From Clostridia bacterium (GTDB lineage: Bacteria > Bacillota_A > Clostridia > Oscillospirales > CAG-382), in NCBI GenBank assembly GCA_017614095.1, contig JAGACN010000124.1, positions 1-14,779 of the forward strand: a DNA stretch of 14,779 nucleotides, read 5' to 3'. The notes beneath the pieces were generated by a model. The model did no database searches. It was not told where the DNA came from and saw only the letters and a program-made list of their open reading frames with translations. A program made the position numbers and the translations under genes. This document shows, one piece after another, positions 7,035 through 14,779 of this stretch; position 1 is the stretch's first letter, and every line of letters starts with the position of its first letter.

Positions 7035-8577
7035 AACAGCCGTCATCATCGGCGCGGGGCCTGCCGGCCTGACCGCCGCATACGAATTGCTGAAAACAAC
7101 GGACGTCAAACCGGTCATCCTCGAAGAGAGCGATGCCATCGGCGGCATTTCCCGCACCGTCCGCTACAACGGCAACCGGATGGATATCGGCGGACACCGC
7201 TTCTTCTCCAAGGTGGAGGAGGTCAACCGGCTGTGGGCGGAAATCATGCCGACGCAGGGCGCGCCCGCAAAGGACGACGCGATGCTCGGCCGGGAAAAAC
7301 CGCTTGCCGAAAGCGGACCGGATCCGGAACGCGAAGACCGCGTGATGCTCATCCGCGACCGCGTTTCCCGCATCTATTTTTTGAAAAAGTTTTTCAAGTA
7401 CCCCATCTCCATGAGCGCGGAGACTTTCCGTAACATGGGCTTCAAAAACACGATGCGCGCCGGTTTCGGATACATCAAGTCCTGCTTCCACAAACTGCCG
7501 GAAGACAATCTTGCGAACTTTTACATCAACCGGTTCGGCAAGCCCCTGTACGAAATGTTCTTCGAAGACTACACGACCAAACTGTGGGGCGTGGATCCGA
7601 AAGAGCTGTCCGCCGACTGGGGCGCCCAGCGCGTCAAGGGGCTTTCCCTCTGGAAAGCGCTGGCCGACGCGGTCTCCAAACCCTTCCGCGGAAAGAACGC
7701 AAAAGTCGAGACGTCCTTGATCGAACAGTTCTCCTATCCGAAAATGGGCCCCGGCCAGTTGTGGGAAACGCTTGCGGATATGATCCGCGAACGCGGGGGC
7801 GAGATCCGGATGAACGCGCCCGTCCGCCGGATCGTGCTTGCCGGCGGAGCGATCGACCATGTGGAACTGGAAGACGGCACGTCCGTGTCCGGCGACTACT
7901 ATCTCTCCTCCATGCCCGTCAAGGACCTGATCGAAGGCATCGGCCGGGAGAACGTTCCCGAAGCGGTCTACGAAACGGCGACGACGCTTCCCTACCGCGA
8001 CTTCATCACGGTCGGACTTCTGGTCAACAAACTGCAGATCCAAAACCAGACCAAGATGAAAACGGTGAGCAACATCGTTCCCGACTGCTGGATCTATATT
8101 CAGGAACGCGACGTCAAGCTCGGCCGGCTGCAGATCTTCAACAACTGGTCCCCGTATATGCTGAACGACATGGAAAACACGGTCTGGATCGGGCTGGAGT
8201 ATTTCTGCAACGAAGGCGACGAGCTCTGGTCCATGGAGGACGATGCGTTCATCGCGTTCGCGGAGGAGGAACTGGAGCATATCGGCGTCATCAAAAAAGA
8301 GGACGTTCTGGACGCCCACCGCGAAAAGGTCAAAAAAGCCTACCCCGCCTATTTCGGCTCGTACGATCATTTCGACGACGTCCGCAACTACCTGGACGGG
8401 ATATGCAACCTTTACTGCATCGGCCGGAACGGCCAGCACCGGTACAACAACATGGACCACTCCATGGCGACCGCGATGGAGGCCGTCAAGTGCATCCGGG
8501 ACGGGTCCTCCGACCGCTCGCCCGTCTGGAACGTCAACACGGAAAAGGAATACCACGAGGAAAAAGAAGCAAAATAG
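7027..8577 (+). CDS. FAD-dependent oxidoreductase, UDP-galactopyranose-mutase/protoporphyrinogen-oxidase-like
   Basis: Flavoprotein of the amine-oxidase/UGM-like superfamily. The 516 residues begin with the dinucleotide fold [17 protein letters not shown] (G9, G11, G14), an acidic ribose-binding stretch, and [22 protein letters not shown]. Later features are FFKYPIS, a substrate-domain segment rich in aromatic residues, and a C-terminal FAD contact [16 protein letters not shown] typical of this group. It is longer than classical UGM (about 370-400), with an extra segment near 75-110. Coupled to a GtrA-family gene, it most likely acts on a nucleotide- or lipid-linked sugar for surface polysaccharide, but the reaction is inference. 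Alternatives include a carotenoid or porphyrin oxidase relative. A strong terminator follows. Confidence 0.8.
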   Translation: MSKTAVIIGAGPAGLTAAYELLKTTDVKPVILEESDAIGGISRTVRYNGNRMDIGGHRFFSKVEEVNRLWAEIMPTQGAPAKDDAMLGREKPLAESGPDPEREDRVMLIRDRVSRIYFLKKFFKYPISMSAETFRNMGFKNTMRAGFGYIKSCFHKLPEDNLANFYINRFGKPLYEMFFEDYTTKLWGVDPKELSADWGAQRVKGLSLWKALADAVSKPFRGKNAKVETSLIEQFSYPKMGPGQLWETLADMIRERGGEIRMNAPVRRIVLAGGAIDHVELEDGTSVSGDYYLSSMPVKDLIEGIGRENVPEAVYETATTLPYRDFITVGLLVNKLQIQNQTKMKTVSNIVPDCWIYIQERDVKLGRLQIFNNWSPYMLNDMENTVWIGLEYFCNEGDELWSMEDDAFIAFAEEELEHIGVIKKEDVLDAHREKVKKAYPAYFGSYDHFDDVRNYLDGICNLYCIGRNGQHRYNNMDHSMATAMEAVKCIRDGSSDRSPVWNVNTEKEYHEEKEAK

Positions 8578-8597
8578 AACCGGACCCCGTATCGCGG

Positions 8598-8636
8598 AAA
8601 AAGCCCTTTGAGGACAATACCCTCAAAAGGCTTTTT
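8598..8636. terminator. Intrinsic terminator, bidirectional
   Basis: Arms 8598-8613 and 8621-8636 pair as AAAAAGCC/GGCTTTTT and TTTGAGG/CCTCAAA with one C-A mismatch and a 7-nt loop, followed by more T on the plus strand. It ends the ung-gtrA-flavoprotein unit. The A run on the other side allows it to end the minus-strand unit whose last gene stops at 8671. Confidence 0.9.
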
Positions 8637-8670
8637 TGTTTTCTGATTCTGATTTTCCGCCCGTCCGATT

Positions 8671-9120
8671 TCACGCTTTCTTCAGCGGCACCCAGATATA
8701 GACGCGCATATCCCGTGATCCTTCTTCCGGAGGCAGGTAGACCTCGATGTCATAGTCCCCCGCCAATGCGTATCCCTGAAGCGCGGGCAGCCATTCCGAC
8801 CAGATCTTCGCGTTCGTATCCTGCAGCGTTTCAAGGGTGCAGGGGAACTGCGCCCAGAAGCTTCCGGGGATCACGCGCGTCCGGCAGCCTTCCGGGATGT
8901 CTTCCCACGGGAAATAGAGATCGGCTATCCAGTAGTCGAACTCCTTCCCCCGCATATCCAGACACAGGCCGAACGTTCCCATGACCGGCCGGTCCTCTCC
9001 CTGCGCAAGCCACTTGTCCCAGAACCTGGGGATCTCCTGATAGCTCGTGTCCGAATGAAACGGCCGCTTGACGCCGACGATCGTGAACGGAGCCTTTTCC
9101 ACAATCCGGTAATCCAACAT
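8671..9120 (-). CDS. GyrI-like/AraC effector-binding domain protein (remnant of an AraC-family regulator)
   Basis: About 149 residues corresponding to the C-terminal effector-binding domain of AraC-family regulators of the HTH plus GyrI-like type: LDYRIVEKAPFTIVGVKRPF, SYQEIPRFWDKWL, DYWIADLYFPW, TNAKIWSEWLPALQGYALAGDYDIEVYLPP, then a final VPLKKA. This beta-alpha-beta domain binds small hydrophobic ligands in BmrR/Rob-like proteins. No DNA-binding domain precedes it in frame. Upstream, the same frame continues without a stop through LHIVITLEGGN, which is the inter-domain linker of the parent regulator, so the gene is derived by loss of the helix-turn-helix. GGAGG in the linker codons stands 8 nt before the ATG at 9120, so free translation is plausible. 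Last gene before the terminator. Confidence 0.8.
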   Translation of the reverse strand: MLDYRIVEKAPFTIVGVKRPFHSDTSYQEIPRFWDKWLAQGEDRPVMGTFGLCLDMRGKEFDYWIADLYFPWEDIPEGCRTRVIPGSFWAQFPCTLETLQDTNAKIWSEWLPALQGYALAGDYDIEVYLPPEEGSRDMRVYIWVPLKKA

Positions 9121-9140
9121 GTTCCCACCCTCCAACGTGA

Positions 9141-9254
9141 TTACAATGTGCAGCGGAGCGAACGGGCGCAGAGACGCGCCATATCCGGTTCGTTCGCCAG
9201 GTTGCGCTCGATGAAGCCGGCCGATTTCCGGGACCCTTCCACCCGGCCTTGCAT
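9141..9254 (-). pseudogene. N-terminal remnant of the AraC-family regulator (HTH start, then frameshift/deletion)
   Basis: A 37-codon frame from ATG 9254 (AAAGAGGA 6 nt upstream) to TAA 9141. It contains SAGFIERNLANEPDMARLCA, which fits the first helices of an AraC helix-turn-helix domain (pattern A-x-x-x-I-E-x-N-L-x-x-E-x-D-M-A), at the usual distance from the initiator Met. The frame then runs out at a stop. The +/- shifted frame carries LRPFAPLHIVITLEGGN, the linker to the effector-binding domain. From 9254 to 8671 there are 584 nt where an intact regulator of about 290 residues needs some 870, and 584 is not a multiple of 3. So roughly 290 nt of HTH appear deleted, with loss of frame. The resemblance is judged by eye. 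Confidence 0.6.
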
Positions 9255-9316
9255 CCGCATTCCTCTTTCTTTCTGCCGCATGTCCTTCTGAACCGGCTCA
9301 CGGGTCCTTGTCCCGC

Positions 9317-9682
9317 TCACTTCGTCCGGATCAGGAGCTTCTCCGCCCACTCATCCGCCCGGAAACCGGTCAGCACGAATGCTTCACTCACAAGGAGCGG
9401 CCGTTTCACCAGCATGCCGTCCGACGCAAGCAGGGCGAACTGTTCGTCTTCGGACATGCCCGGCAGTTTCTTGGCAAGGTCCAGCTCCCGATAGGGCATG
9501 CCGCTGATATTGAAGAACCGCTTCAGGGGCAAGCCGCTTGTTGCATGGTATTCCCGAAGCGCTTTTTCATCCGGATGCCGCTCTTTTATGTCCACAAGCT
9601 GATACGGGATCCGGTTGCCGTCGAGCCACTGCAGCGCTTTCCGGCAAGTGCTGCATCTGCTGTAGCAAAAAACCGTGATCAT
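9317..9682 (-). CDS. ArsC/Spx-family thioredoxin-fold protein
   Basis: A 121-residue member of the arsenate reductase/Spx/YffB family. It begins MITVFCYSRCSTCRKAL, with a CxxC at C10/C13 as in Spx and many clostridial ArsC-like proteins, followed by IPYQLVDIKERHP, GLPLKRFFNISGM and LASDGMLVKRPLLV, the family's cis-Pro/RP substrate region. It may be a thiol oxidoreductase or an Spx-like regulator of RNA polymerase; true arsenate reduction is not shown and no ars genes lie near. The ATG at 9682 overlaps the TGA of the biotin ligase as ATGA, with AGGAGG about 10 nt upstream inside the ligase gene, so translation is coupled. The frame is open much further upstream, but only as a shadow of that gene. 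Confidence 0.9.
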   Translation of the reverse strand: MITVFCYSRCSTCRKALQWLDGNRIPYQLVDIKERHPDEKALREYHATSGLPLKRFFNISGMPYRELDLAKKLPGMSEDEQFALLASDGMLVKRPLLVSEAFVLTGFRADEWAEKLLIRTK

Positions 9683-10425
9683 AGATCCTTTCCTCCTCTT
9701 TCCTGTTCCGCTGTCCGGTTTTCCGGACGAACGGACACTTCCCCGCTCGAAAGCAGGATCCGTTCTCCGCTCCGGTCCACCCACAATCCTCCGCTCTCGT
9801 CGACCGACAGCGCCTGCGCGCGAAAACATTCCGTTCCGCGCAGAACGGTGACCGTCTTCCCGATCACCATGCTCCGTTCCCGGTAGCACGCGAGAACGGC
9901 TTCGGGCGTACGCGTCCGGTCGTCCAGTCCGGCAAGCAGCCGGTCCAGGAGCGCCTTTTTGTCCGGCCGCAGGCCGGTCAGGGATTCGAGGTCTCCGGCA
10001 ACGTCCCGCAGCTCCGGCGGAAAAGCCGTCCGGAAGACGTTGATGCCGATGCCGACGACCGCATAGGCGGGCTTCCCGTCCGGTCCGAACGCACCCTCGG
10101 CAAGAATGCCGCCGATCTTTTTTCCGTGCAGGAGGACGTCGTTGACCCATTTGATCTCCGTCCGCTCCCCGATCGCTTCCTCGATCGTTTCCGCGACGCA
10201 GACGGCGGCCCGGACGGTCAGCAGCGTCGCGTCCTCCGGAGGCAGAACGGCCGACAGGTACAAGCCGGATCCGGAAGGCGAGAAAAACGATCTCCCTTTC
10301 CGCCCGCGTCCGGCCGTTTGTCCGTTCGCGGCGACGCATATGTTCTGGATCCCGGACGCGGCCAGTTCTTTCGCCCGGTCGTTCGTCGAGCCGATGACGT
10401 CGTGGTATTCAAGGACAAAGGGCAT
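9679..10425 (-). CDS. birA: Biotin--[acetyl-CoA-carboxylase] ligase, monofunctional (no HTH)
   Basis: Activates biotin as biotinyl-AMP and attaches it to the Lys of biotin carboxyl carrier domains (acetyl-CoA carboxylase, pyruvate carboxylase, sodium-pumping decarboxylases). The 248 residues contain the adenylate loop GQTAGRGRKGRSFFSP (35-50), KWVNDVLLHGKKIGGIL (92-108; K92 is the invariant catalytic Lys), VGIGINV, and a C-terminal SH3-like domain (about 200-245). The N-terminal winged helix of bifunctional BirA is absent, so it should not repress biotin genes. The ATG at 10425 follows AGAGG and gives the usual start FVLEYHDVIGSTND; upstream codons to 10545 cross a terminator-like hairpin and are rejected. 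It overlaps the next gene by 4 nt. Confidence 0.93.
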   Translation of the reverse strand: MPFVLEYHDVIGSTNDRAKELAASGIQNICVAANGQTAGRGRKGRSFFSPSGSGLYLSAVLPPEDATLLTVRAAVCVAETIEEAIGERTEIKWVNDVLLHGKKIGGILAEGAFGPDGKPAYAVVGIGINVFRTAFPPELRDVAGDLESLTGLRPDKKALLDRLLAGLDDRTRTPEAVLACYRERSMVIGKTVTVLRGTECFRAQALSVDESGGLWVDRSGERILLSSGEVSVRPENRTAEQERGGKDL

Positions 10426-10450
10426 AGGCAACCTCTTCGAATGCGAAACG

Positions 10451-10476
10451 CCCCCGCCGCTTCCCGGCCGCGGGGG
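10451..10476 (-). terminator. GC-rich hairpin, probable terminator of the lipoprotein gene
   Basis: CCCCCG (10451-10456) pairs with CGGGGG (10471-10476), extended by C10457-G10470, around a short loop. On the minus strand it is followed only by CGTTTC, so it is a weak terminator in that direction, while the plus strand has TTTT after it. It lies between the lipoprotein stop (10508) and the biotin ligase start (10425). Confidence 0.5.
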
Positions 10477-10507
10477 TTTTCGACTGTTTGATACTATCCG
10501 GGACCGT

Positions 10508-12880
10508 TCAGTCCGCTCTCGGATAGGCAATGACCTCGATCTCATCCGTAAAAAGCCAGCCGAGGCAATTCACCGTGACCTTGACGTACCGAGCGGAGAC
10601 CGGAGTCTCCAGCAGGAGCTCCTCCGTCCGGATGTACGCGTATCCCGTCCCCTTGTCGGAGCAGACCGTTTCGCCGGTCTTCTCATACGTCTCGCCGTCC
10701 TTGGAGAAGGAAACGCTGAAGGACTTCGGCTCCATGACGGCCCCGTACCCGCCGCCGAGGACCTCCATCCGGATGTCCCCGATACCGTCCGTCACCTCCC
10801 CGAGGTCGATGACGACTTCGAAGACCGGCCGGTCACATCCGGTCCATGGCGGATCCGAGAAACTCGACCGCCCGTGAATGCCGTCCGTCAGCTCGCCGCC
10901 GGCGTCGCCGTTCTCATGGGTCGCCAATGTGGACGTATACGGTTTCCAGAACGCGACGTTGACGCCGGGAACCGTCCTGTCCACGGGCCCGCCGGCCTCC
11001 GACGGACTGCCGTCCGCGTCGAATCGCCTGATCCCGGAAGAACATGCCGAGCGGTCGTAGACGGCGACGGAAAAGGGTTCTCCCGATCCGTCGTCGGGCA
11101 GGATCAGATAGGCCGTTCCGCCGGCCGTCCGGATCAGCCGTCCGCTGAACCACCGTTCCTTGCCGCCCCTCGAAAACCGCACGGCTGACACGCCGTATGT
11201 CGGCAGAGGGAACCAGACTGCGATCTCCCCGTCCTGCGCGCTCGCATGCACGTCGAATGCCGCGTCCGAGGGAAGCAGTTCGTCCGGCGCCTTTCCGGTA
11301 TGCAGGTATTCGATATACGCGCTGTGATAGGATCCGATGTCGTTGTAGATGGTATAGTTCGAGAAGAACTCGGGCATATACGCCTCGTAGGTGAACGTCG
11401 CGAGCACTTCCGCGAATGGCGCTGCGGTCTCCATCTGCCGGACGAACCGCGAGACCGGAGCGGGGATGTCGTCTTCCCCGTCGGGAACGGATCCGTCCAG
11501 AATGAAGTTCTCGAGATTGACCCAGAACCGGATCCCCTTCCGTTTGCACGCGTTCGCGGCAGCGGACAGATAGTTCCCCGCGTTATCGGGATCGAAGTAT
11601 CCGCATCCGACCCCGTCCTGCGGGCAGTAGATGTCGAACGCCCGGAAGGCGGTATTGGAAAAGATGCGGTCCAGATCCTCTTCCAGCTGCTTCTCGTTTC
11701 CGCCCCATGACGTGCAGTAGGGGGAAAGGAGGAGCGGAAGAGAGGCGTCCCGGCTTTCGATATGCGCCAGCACCCCGTTCAGAATGGAGGCCACTTCGTC
11801 GGGATGGCGATGAAAATCCCCGTTGCTGAACTCCTGCGTCATATACCAGCCGCAGAAGGTTCCGGGATACGCTTTCCCGTATTTCGCATACAGACCGGTC
11901 ACCGCTTTTTCGTTGGCGGCGAGGAATGCGTCCGTCTTTCCGAAGATGTCTTCCGCCGCGTTCATTCCCATGAAGACCTTCATCCCGCGCTTGGCGGCCT
12001 CCCGGAAAATGTGATCCAGCCCGCTGTTCCCGTAGACGTTCCCGTCCGTGCCGGTCCCGTGAAGGACGACGAGCCCTTCGATGCCCGCTTCCTCCAGCGT
12101 GTCGAAGTACGCCTCCGCCATTGCGTCCGTGACGCCGTACAGGGACATGGTGGTGACAAGGCTCCAGGAGACGCGGGGAAGGTCGACGGCATCGGGCGCG
12201 CGGTCGTGGGACGGCTCCCGCTCCGCGGCGACTGGAATTGCTTCCGTTCCCAAGGCGGATCCCGCGTAAACGGCGGTCTCGACAAACCCCGCGCGTCCCG
12301 TCCCGCCGGTCTGCAGGACGAACCGCACGTATCTGGCGTCGACGCCTTCCTCCGCTTCCGCTTCCAGTTTGTAGATTCTTCTCATCGCCGTGGCGGGACG
12401 GGCTTCGTACGCCTGTTCCGCACCGACCTGGACAAAAGCCCTGTCTTCCCCGGCGGCGAACACCTTCATGCCGAGAATGTCGGCCGTTTCCGAGGACCGG
12501 ACCATCCACAGGTCGAACAGGCGGAGATCCGTTCTTGTCACGCCGAGATCCAGTTCGATCTCGAACGGGTCCTTTCCGTCTCCGCAGAACAGAACGCCGT
12601 CGTCGTCCAGCTGCAGGTCGTTGACGCATCCGTCCGTCAGATAGCCGCTGTCCGGCCCCGTCTTGACGGAAACCGAATAGGCTGCTCCGGACGAGACCAG
12701 GACATGAGGAGACGACGGACCGTTCCCGGAAGAGGGTTCCGAGACCGCTTCCGGAGCCGAAAGGCCGCCGCTCTGCTCCCCGCCGGATCCGCCGGAGCCG
12801 GCATTCCCGCACGAGGCGGGCGCGATCGACAGCAGCGCCGCCATGGCGACGACCGCCCATCGGTTGTGAATCCGTTTCAT
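10508..12880 (-). CDS. Surface lipoprotein with DUF4434-like TIM barrel and flanking discoidin-like modules
   Basis: A 790-residue exported protein. MKRIHNR plus a hydrophobic core and IAPASC (C24) form a lipoprotein signal; the -3 position is Pro, so the lipobox is non-standard. A Gly/Ser/Glu-rich tether (about 25-58) follows. A first beta module (about 60-206) reads like an F5/8-type-C domain (IELDLG, ARYVRFVL). A barrel (about 235-530) resembles DUF4434 glycosidase-like proteins: WYMTQEF (E350), FDIYCPQDGVG, FWVNLENF (E457), TYEAYMPEF. A beta region and a second F5/8-like module (about 636-788: NVAFWKPYTSTLA, VVIDLGEV, ARYVKVTV) end it. Likely binds or cleaves surface glycans; catalysis is inference. 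The start is 25 nt after the glyS stop, with a weak site (AAAGG). Confidence 0.75.
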   Translation of the reverse strand: MKRIHNRWAVVAMAALLSIAPASCGNAGSGGSGGEQSGGLSAPEAVSEPSSGNGPSSPHVLVSSGAAYSVSVKTGPDSGYLTDGCVNDLQLDDDGVLFCGDGKDPFEIELDLGVTRTDLRLFDLWMVRSSETADILGMKVFAAGEDRAFVQVGAEQAYEARPATAMRRIYKLEAEAEEGVDARYVRFVLQTGGTGRAGFVETAVYAGSALGTEAIPVAAEREPSHDRAPDAVDLPRVSWSLVTTMSLYGVTDAMAEAYFDTLEEAGIEGLVVLHGTGTDGNVYGNSGLDHIFREAAKRGMKVFMGMNAAEDIFGKTDAFLAANEKAVTGLYAKYGKAYPGTFCGWYMTQEFSNGDFHRHPDEVASILNGVLAHIESRDASLPLLLSPYCTSWGGNEKQLEEDLDRIFSNTAFRAFDIYCPQDGVGCGYFDPDNAGNYLSAAANACKRKGIRFWVNLENFILDGSVPDGEDDIPAPVSRFVRQMETAAPFAEVLATFTYEAYMPEFFSNYTIYNDIGSYHSAYIEYLHTGKAPDELLPSDAAFDVHASAQDGEIAVWFPLPTYGVSAVRFSRGGKERWFSGRLIRTAGGTAYLILPDDGSGEPFSVAVYDRSACSSGIRRFDADGSPSEAGGPVDRTVPGVNVAFWKPYTSTLATHENGDAGGELTDGIHGRSSFSDPPWTGCDRPVFEVVIDLGEVTDGIGDIRMEVLGGGYGAVMEPKSFSVSFSKDGETYEKTGETVCSDKGTGYAYIRTEELLLETPVSARYVKVTVNCLGWLFTDEIEVIAYPRAD

Positions 12881-12905
12881 GTTCTTACGGCCTTTTTCTG
12901 CGGCA

Positions 12906-14309
12906 TCAGAATGCGATGCGCTGCTCGATTTCCTGTTTCAGGGATGCGATCGGGACCCGGACCTGCTCCATGGTGTCGCGGTCGCGGATGGTCACGCAGT
13001 GATCCTCTTCGCTGTCGAAATCGTAGGTGATGCAGATCGGCGTACCGATCTCGTCCTCGCGGCGGTAGCGTTTCCCGATGGAGCCCGCTTCGTCGTAATC
13101 CACGAGGAAGTATTTGGACAGTTCCGCGTAGATGGCGGTCGCCGGCTCGGCCAGTTTCTTGGACAGCGGCAGGACCGCGGCCTTGAACGGGGCGAGCGCG
13201 GGATGCAGGTGCAGCACCGTGCGGATGTCCGGCTTGTCTTCCGTGCCGAGATTCTCCTCGTCGTAGGCGTCGACCAGGAACGCCAGCGCGACGCGGTCCG
13301 CGCCGAGCGACGGTTCGATGACGTAGGGGATATAATGTTCGTTGGTTTCCGGATCAAAGTAGGAAAGATCCTGACCGGACGTGTTCTGATGCTGCGTCAG
13401 GTCGTAATCGGTGCGCGACGCGATGCCCCACAGTTCGCCCCAGCCGAACGGGAACAGGAATTCGAAGTCCGTCGTGGCGTTCGAGTAGAAGGCCAGCTCC
13501 GCCGGATCGTGGTCGCGCGTCCACAGGTTCTTGTCCTTCAGGCCAAGCGACAGCAGCCACTGGTGGCAGAATTCCTTCCAGTAGGCGAACCAGTCCAGCT
13601 CCGTGCCGGGCTTGCAGAAGAATTCAAGTTCCATCTGTTCGAATTCCCGGATGCGGAAGATGAAGTTCCCGGGAGTGATCTCGTTCCGGAAGGATTTCCC
13701 GACCTGCGCGACCCCGAACGGGATCTTTTTGCGCGTCGTGCGCTGGATGTTCTTGAAATTGACGAAAATGCCCTGCGCGGTCTCCGGACGCAGATAAACG
13801 GCGGACGAGCTGTCCTCCGTGACGCCCTGGAAGGTCTTGAACATCAGGTTGAATTTCCGGATGTCCGTGAAATCGCTCTTCCCGCAGCCCGGGCAGGCGA
13901 TCTTCCGGTCGCGGATGTACGCCATCATCTCGTCGTCCGACATCGCCTCGACGGATACGTCTCCGATCCCGTTTTCGGCGTTGTAGTCCTCGATCAGCTT
14001 GTCGGCGCGGTGACGCATCTTGCAGCTCCGGCAGTCGATCAGCGGGTCGTTGAACGTCGTGACGTGACCGGACGCGACCCAGACCTGCGGATTCATCAGA
14101 ATGGCGGAATCCAGGCCGACGTTGTAGGGGCATTCCTGCATGAATTTCTTGCGCCAGGCCGCCTTGATGTTGTTCTTGAATTCCACGCCGAGCGGTCCGT
14201 AGTCCCAGGAATTCGCGAGTCCGCCGTAGATTTCACTCCCGCTGTAAACGAATCCGCGGCTCTTGCAGAAGGCGACGATCTTGTCCATTGTCTTTTCGTG
14301 GTTTTCCAT
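12906..14309 (-). CDS. glyS: Glycyl-tRNA synthetase, class II single-chain type
   Basis: Charges tRNA-Gly; the homodimeric form found in many Firmicutes, unlike the two-subunit bacterial enzyme. The 467 residues match this type. Features: [14 protein letters not shown] (28-41), a zinc-binding insertion with C93/C96 and C139/C142, [13 protein letters not shown] (174-186), motif 2 with [19 protein letters not shown] (207-225), motif 3 with [10 protein letters not shown], and a C-terminal anticodon-binding domain with [20 protein letters not shown]. The ATG at 14309 gives the usual [12 protein letters not shown]-terminus; ATG 14288 is an alternative. The gene lies 77 nt behind an ABC exporter gene, leaving no room for a T-box leader of usual length, so it is probably read from further upstream. 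Confidence 0.95.
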   Translation of the reverse strand: MENHEKTMDKIVAFCKSRGFVYSGSEIYGGLANSWDYGPLGVEFKNNIKAAWRKKFMQECPYNVGLDSAILMNPQVWVASGHVTTFNDPLIDCRSCKMRHRADKLIEDYNAENGIGDVSVEAMSDDEMMAYIRDRKIACPGCGKSDFTDIRKFNLMFKTFQGVTEDSSSAVYLRPETAQGIFVNFKNIQRTTRKKIPFGVAQVGKSFRNEITPGNFIFRIREFEQMELEFFCKPGTELDWFAYWKEFCHQWLLSLGLKDKNLWTRDHDPAELAFYSNATTDFEFLFPFGWGELWGIASRTDYDLTQHQNTSGQDLSYFDPETNEHYIPYVIEPSLGADRVALAFLVDAYDEENLGTEDKPDIRTVLHLHPALAPFKAAVLPLSKKLAEPATAIYAELSKYFLVDYDEAGSIGKRYRREDEIGTPICITYDFDSEEDHCVTIRDRDTMEQVRVPIASLKQEIEQRIAF

Positions 14310-14323
14310 ATGTGTTCCCGTTT

Positions 14324-14343
14324 CCGCGGCGGATATGCCGCGG
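14324..14343. repeat. Perfect 7-bp inverted repeat upstream of glyS
   Basis: CCGCGGC and GCCGCGG flank a 6-nt loop between the ABC gene stop (14387) and the glyS start (14309). It makes a stable hairpin but has no T run on the minus strand, so it is at best a poor terminator. It sits about 15 nt before the glyS ATG and might act as an mRNA stabiliser or processing site. Confidence 0.5.
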
Positions 14344-14386
14344 CCTTTCGTTGAAATGCTTGCCGTATATGCTTTGCGCCGGTGCG

Positions 14387-14779
14387 CTACTGGGCCATTC
14401 GGCTCATGTCGCGCTGCGCCATGACCAGCCGGTAGTACCGGCCCTGTTTTTCCATCAGTTCCTCGTGCGTGCCGATCTCCTCCAGTTCGCCTTTTTCGAA
14501 GACGGCCAGTTTGGTCGCGCTGCGCAGCGTGGACAGACGGTGCGCGATCGCGACGGTCGTCCGTCCGGCGGACAGGCCCGCCAGCGCCTCCTGGATCTGT
14601 TTCTCCGTATCCGTATCCAGCGAGGAGGTCGCCTCGTCGAGGATCAGCAGGCGCGGATTCCGCAAGATGGCCCGCGCAATGGAAATACGCTGCTTCTCGC
14701 CGCCCGACAGGGTGTTCCCGCGCGCGCCGACGTAGGTGTTGTAGCCGTCCGGAAGCTTCATGATGAAGGTGTGCGCGCC
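14387..14779 (-). CDS. ABC exporter ATP-binding domain, C-terminal part (5' truncated by window edge)
   Basis: The frame is open from the window end ([18 protein letters not shown]), so the ATG at 14761 is internal. It shows the signature [16 protein letters not shown], Walker [13 protein letters not shown], the H-loop IAHRLSTLR and the tail [20 protein letters not shown] typical of type IV half-exporters with fused membrane and ATPase domains (MsbA/MdlB-like). Walker A and the membrane part lie outside the window. The substrate cannot be inferred. It is followed on the same strand by glyS. Confidence 0.92.
   Translation of the reverse strand, partial: GAHTFIMKLPDGYNTYVGARGNTLSGGEKQRISIARAILRNPRLLILDEATSSLDTDTEKQIQEALAGLSAGRTTVAIAHRLSTLRSATKLAVFEKGELEEIGTHEELMEKQGRYYRLVMAQRDMSRMAQ

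Noticed and set aside
8831..9301. Minus-strand 156-codon frame across the AraC remnant
   Set aside because: It is the third frame over the remnant. Its translation matches neither the HTH nor the effector-binding domain.
12879..14354. Plus-strand open frame of 491 codons opposite glyS
   Set aside because: Exact antisense shadow of a fully conserved glycyl-tRNA synthetase, with no ribosome site or recognisable motifs.
14310..14386. T-box leader before glyS
   Set aside because: The 77-nt gap is too short, and neither a T-box core sequence nor an antiterminator is visible in it.
1..14779. CRISPR array, insertion sequence, tRNA or rRNA
   Set aside because: No regularly spaced repeats, transposase motifs, terminal inverted repeats or tRNA/rRNA signatures were seen on either strand.

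Overview
The window (high GC, no RNA genes seen) looks like chromosomal DNA of a high-GC Clostridia-type Firmicute, possibly a gut commensal. The reasons are a single-chain class II glycyl-tRNA synthetase, an Mrp/NBP35 ATPase with the N-terminal Cys cluster common in Clostridia, strong GGAGG ribosome binding sites, consensus sigma-A promoters, a GH36 alpha-galactosidase and a DUF4434-type lipoprotein. The assignment is inference; no 16S or other marker is present. The very long antisense reading frames are by-products of the codon bias.

Layout. Plus strand 1-1819: the 3' end of valS, then an Mrp-type Fe-S carrier ATPase. A long convergent hairpin (1832-1883) separates these from a minus-strand unit that reads from a promoter near 5692-5720 through a roughly 220-nt leader, mgtE (Mg2+ channel) and a GH36 alpha-galactosidase. 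Divergent from it, a consensus extended -10 promoter (5771-5799) drives the plus-strand run ung, a GtrA-family membrane protein and a UDP-galactopyranose-mutase-like FAD oxidoreductase, closed by a strong terminator (8598-8636). The rest is minus strand, read right to left: the C-terminal part of an ABC exporter ATPase, glyS, a large DUF4434-like lipoprotein, a hairpin, a monofunctional biotin-protein ligase, an ArsC/Spx-fold protein whose start overlaps the ligase stop by 4 nt, and the remains of an AraC-family regulator.

Most of the window is housekeeping or ordinary accessory metabolism, and I see no convincing undescribed defence or mobile system. The most interesting local feature is the AraC-family regulator at 8671-9254. 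Its N-terminal helix-turn-helix start and its complete effector-binding domain are both visible, but most of the DNA-binding domain is missing and the two parts are out of frame. The linker codons happen to create a ribosome-binding-like site in front of an internal ATG, so the effector-binding domain may survive as a free-standing protein. Other points of interest are the long mgtE leader with no recognisable M-box but a possible small leader ORF, the GtrA plus flavoprotein pair, and the two-module lipoprotein placed directly behind glyS.
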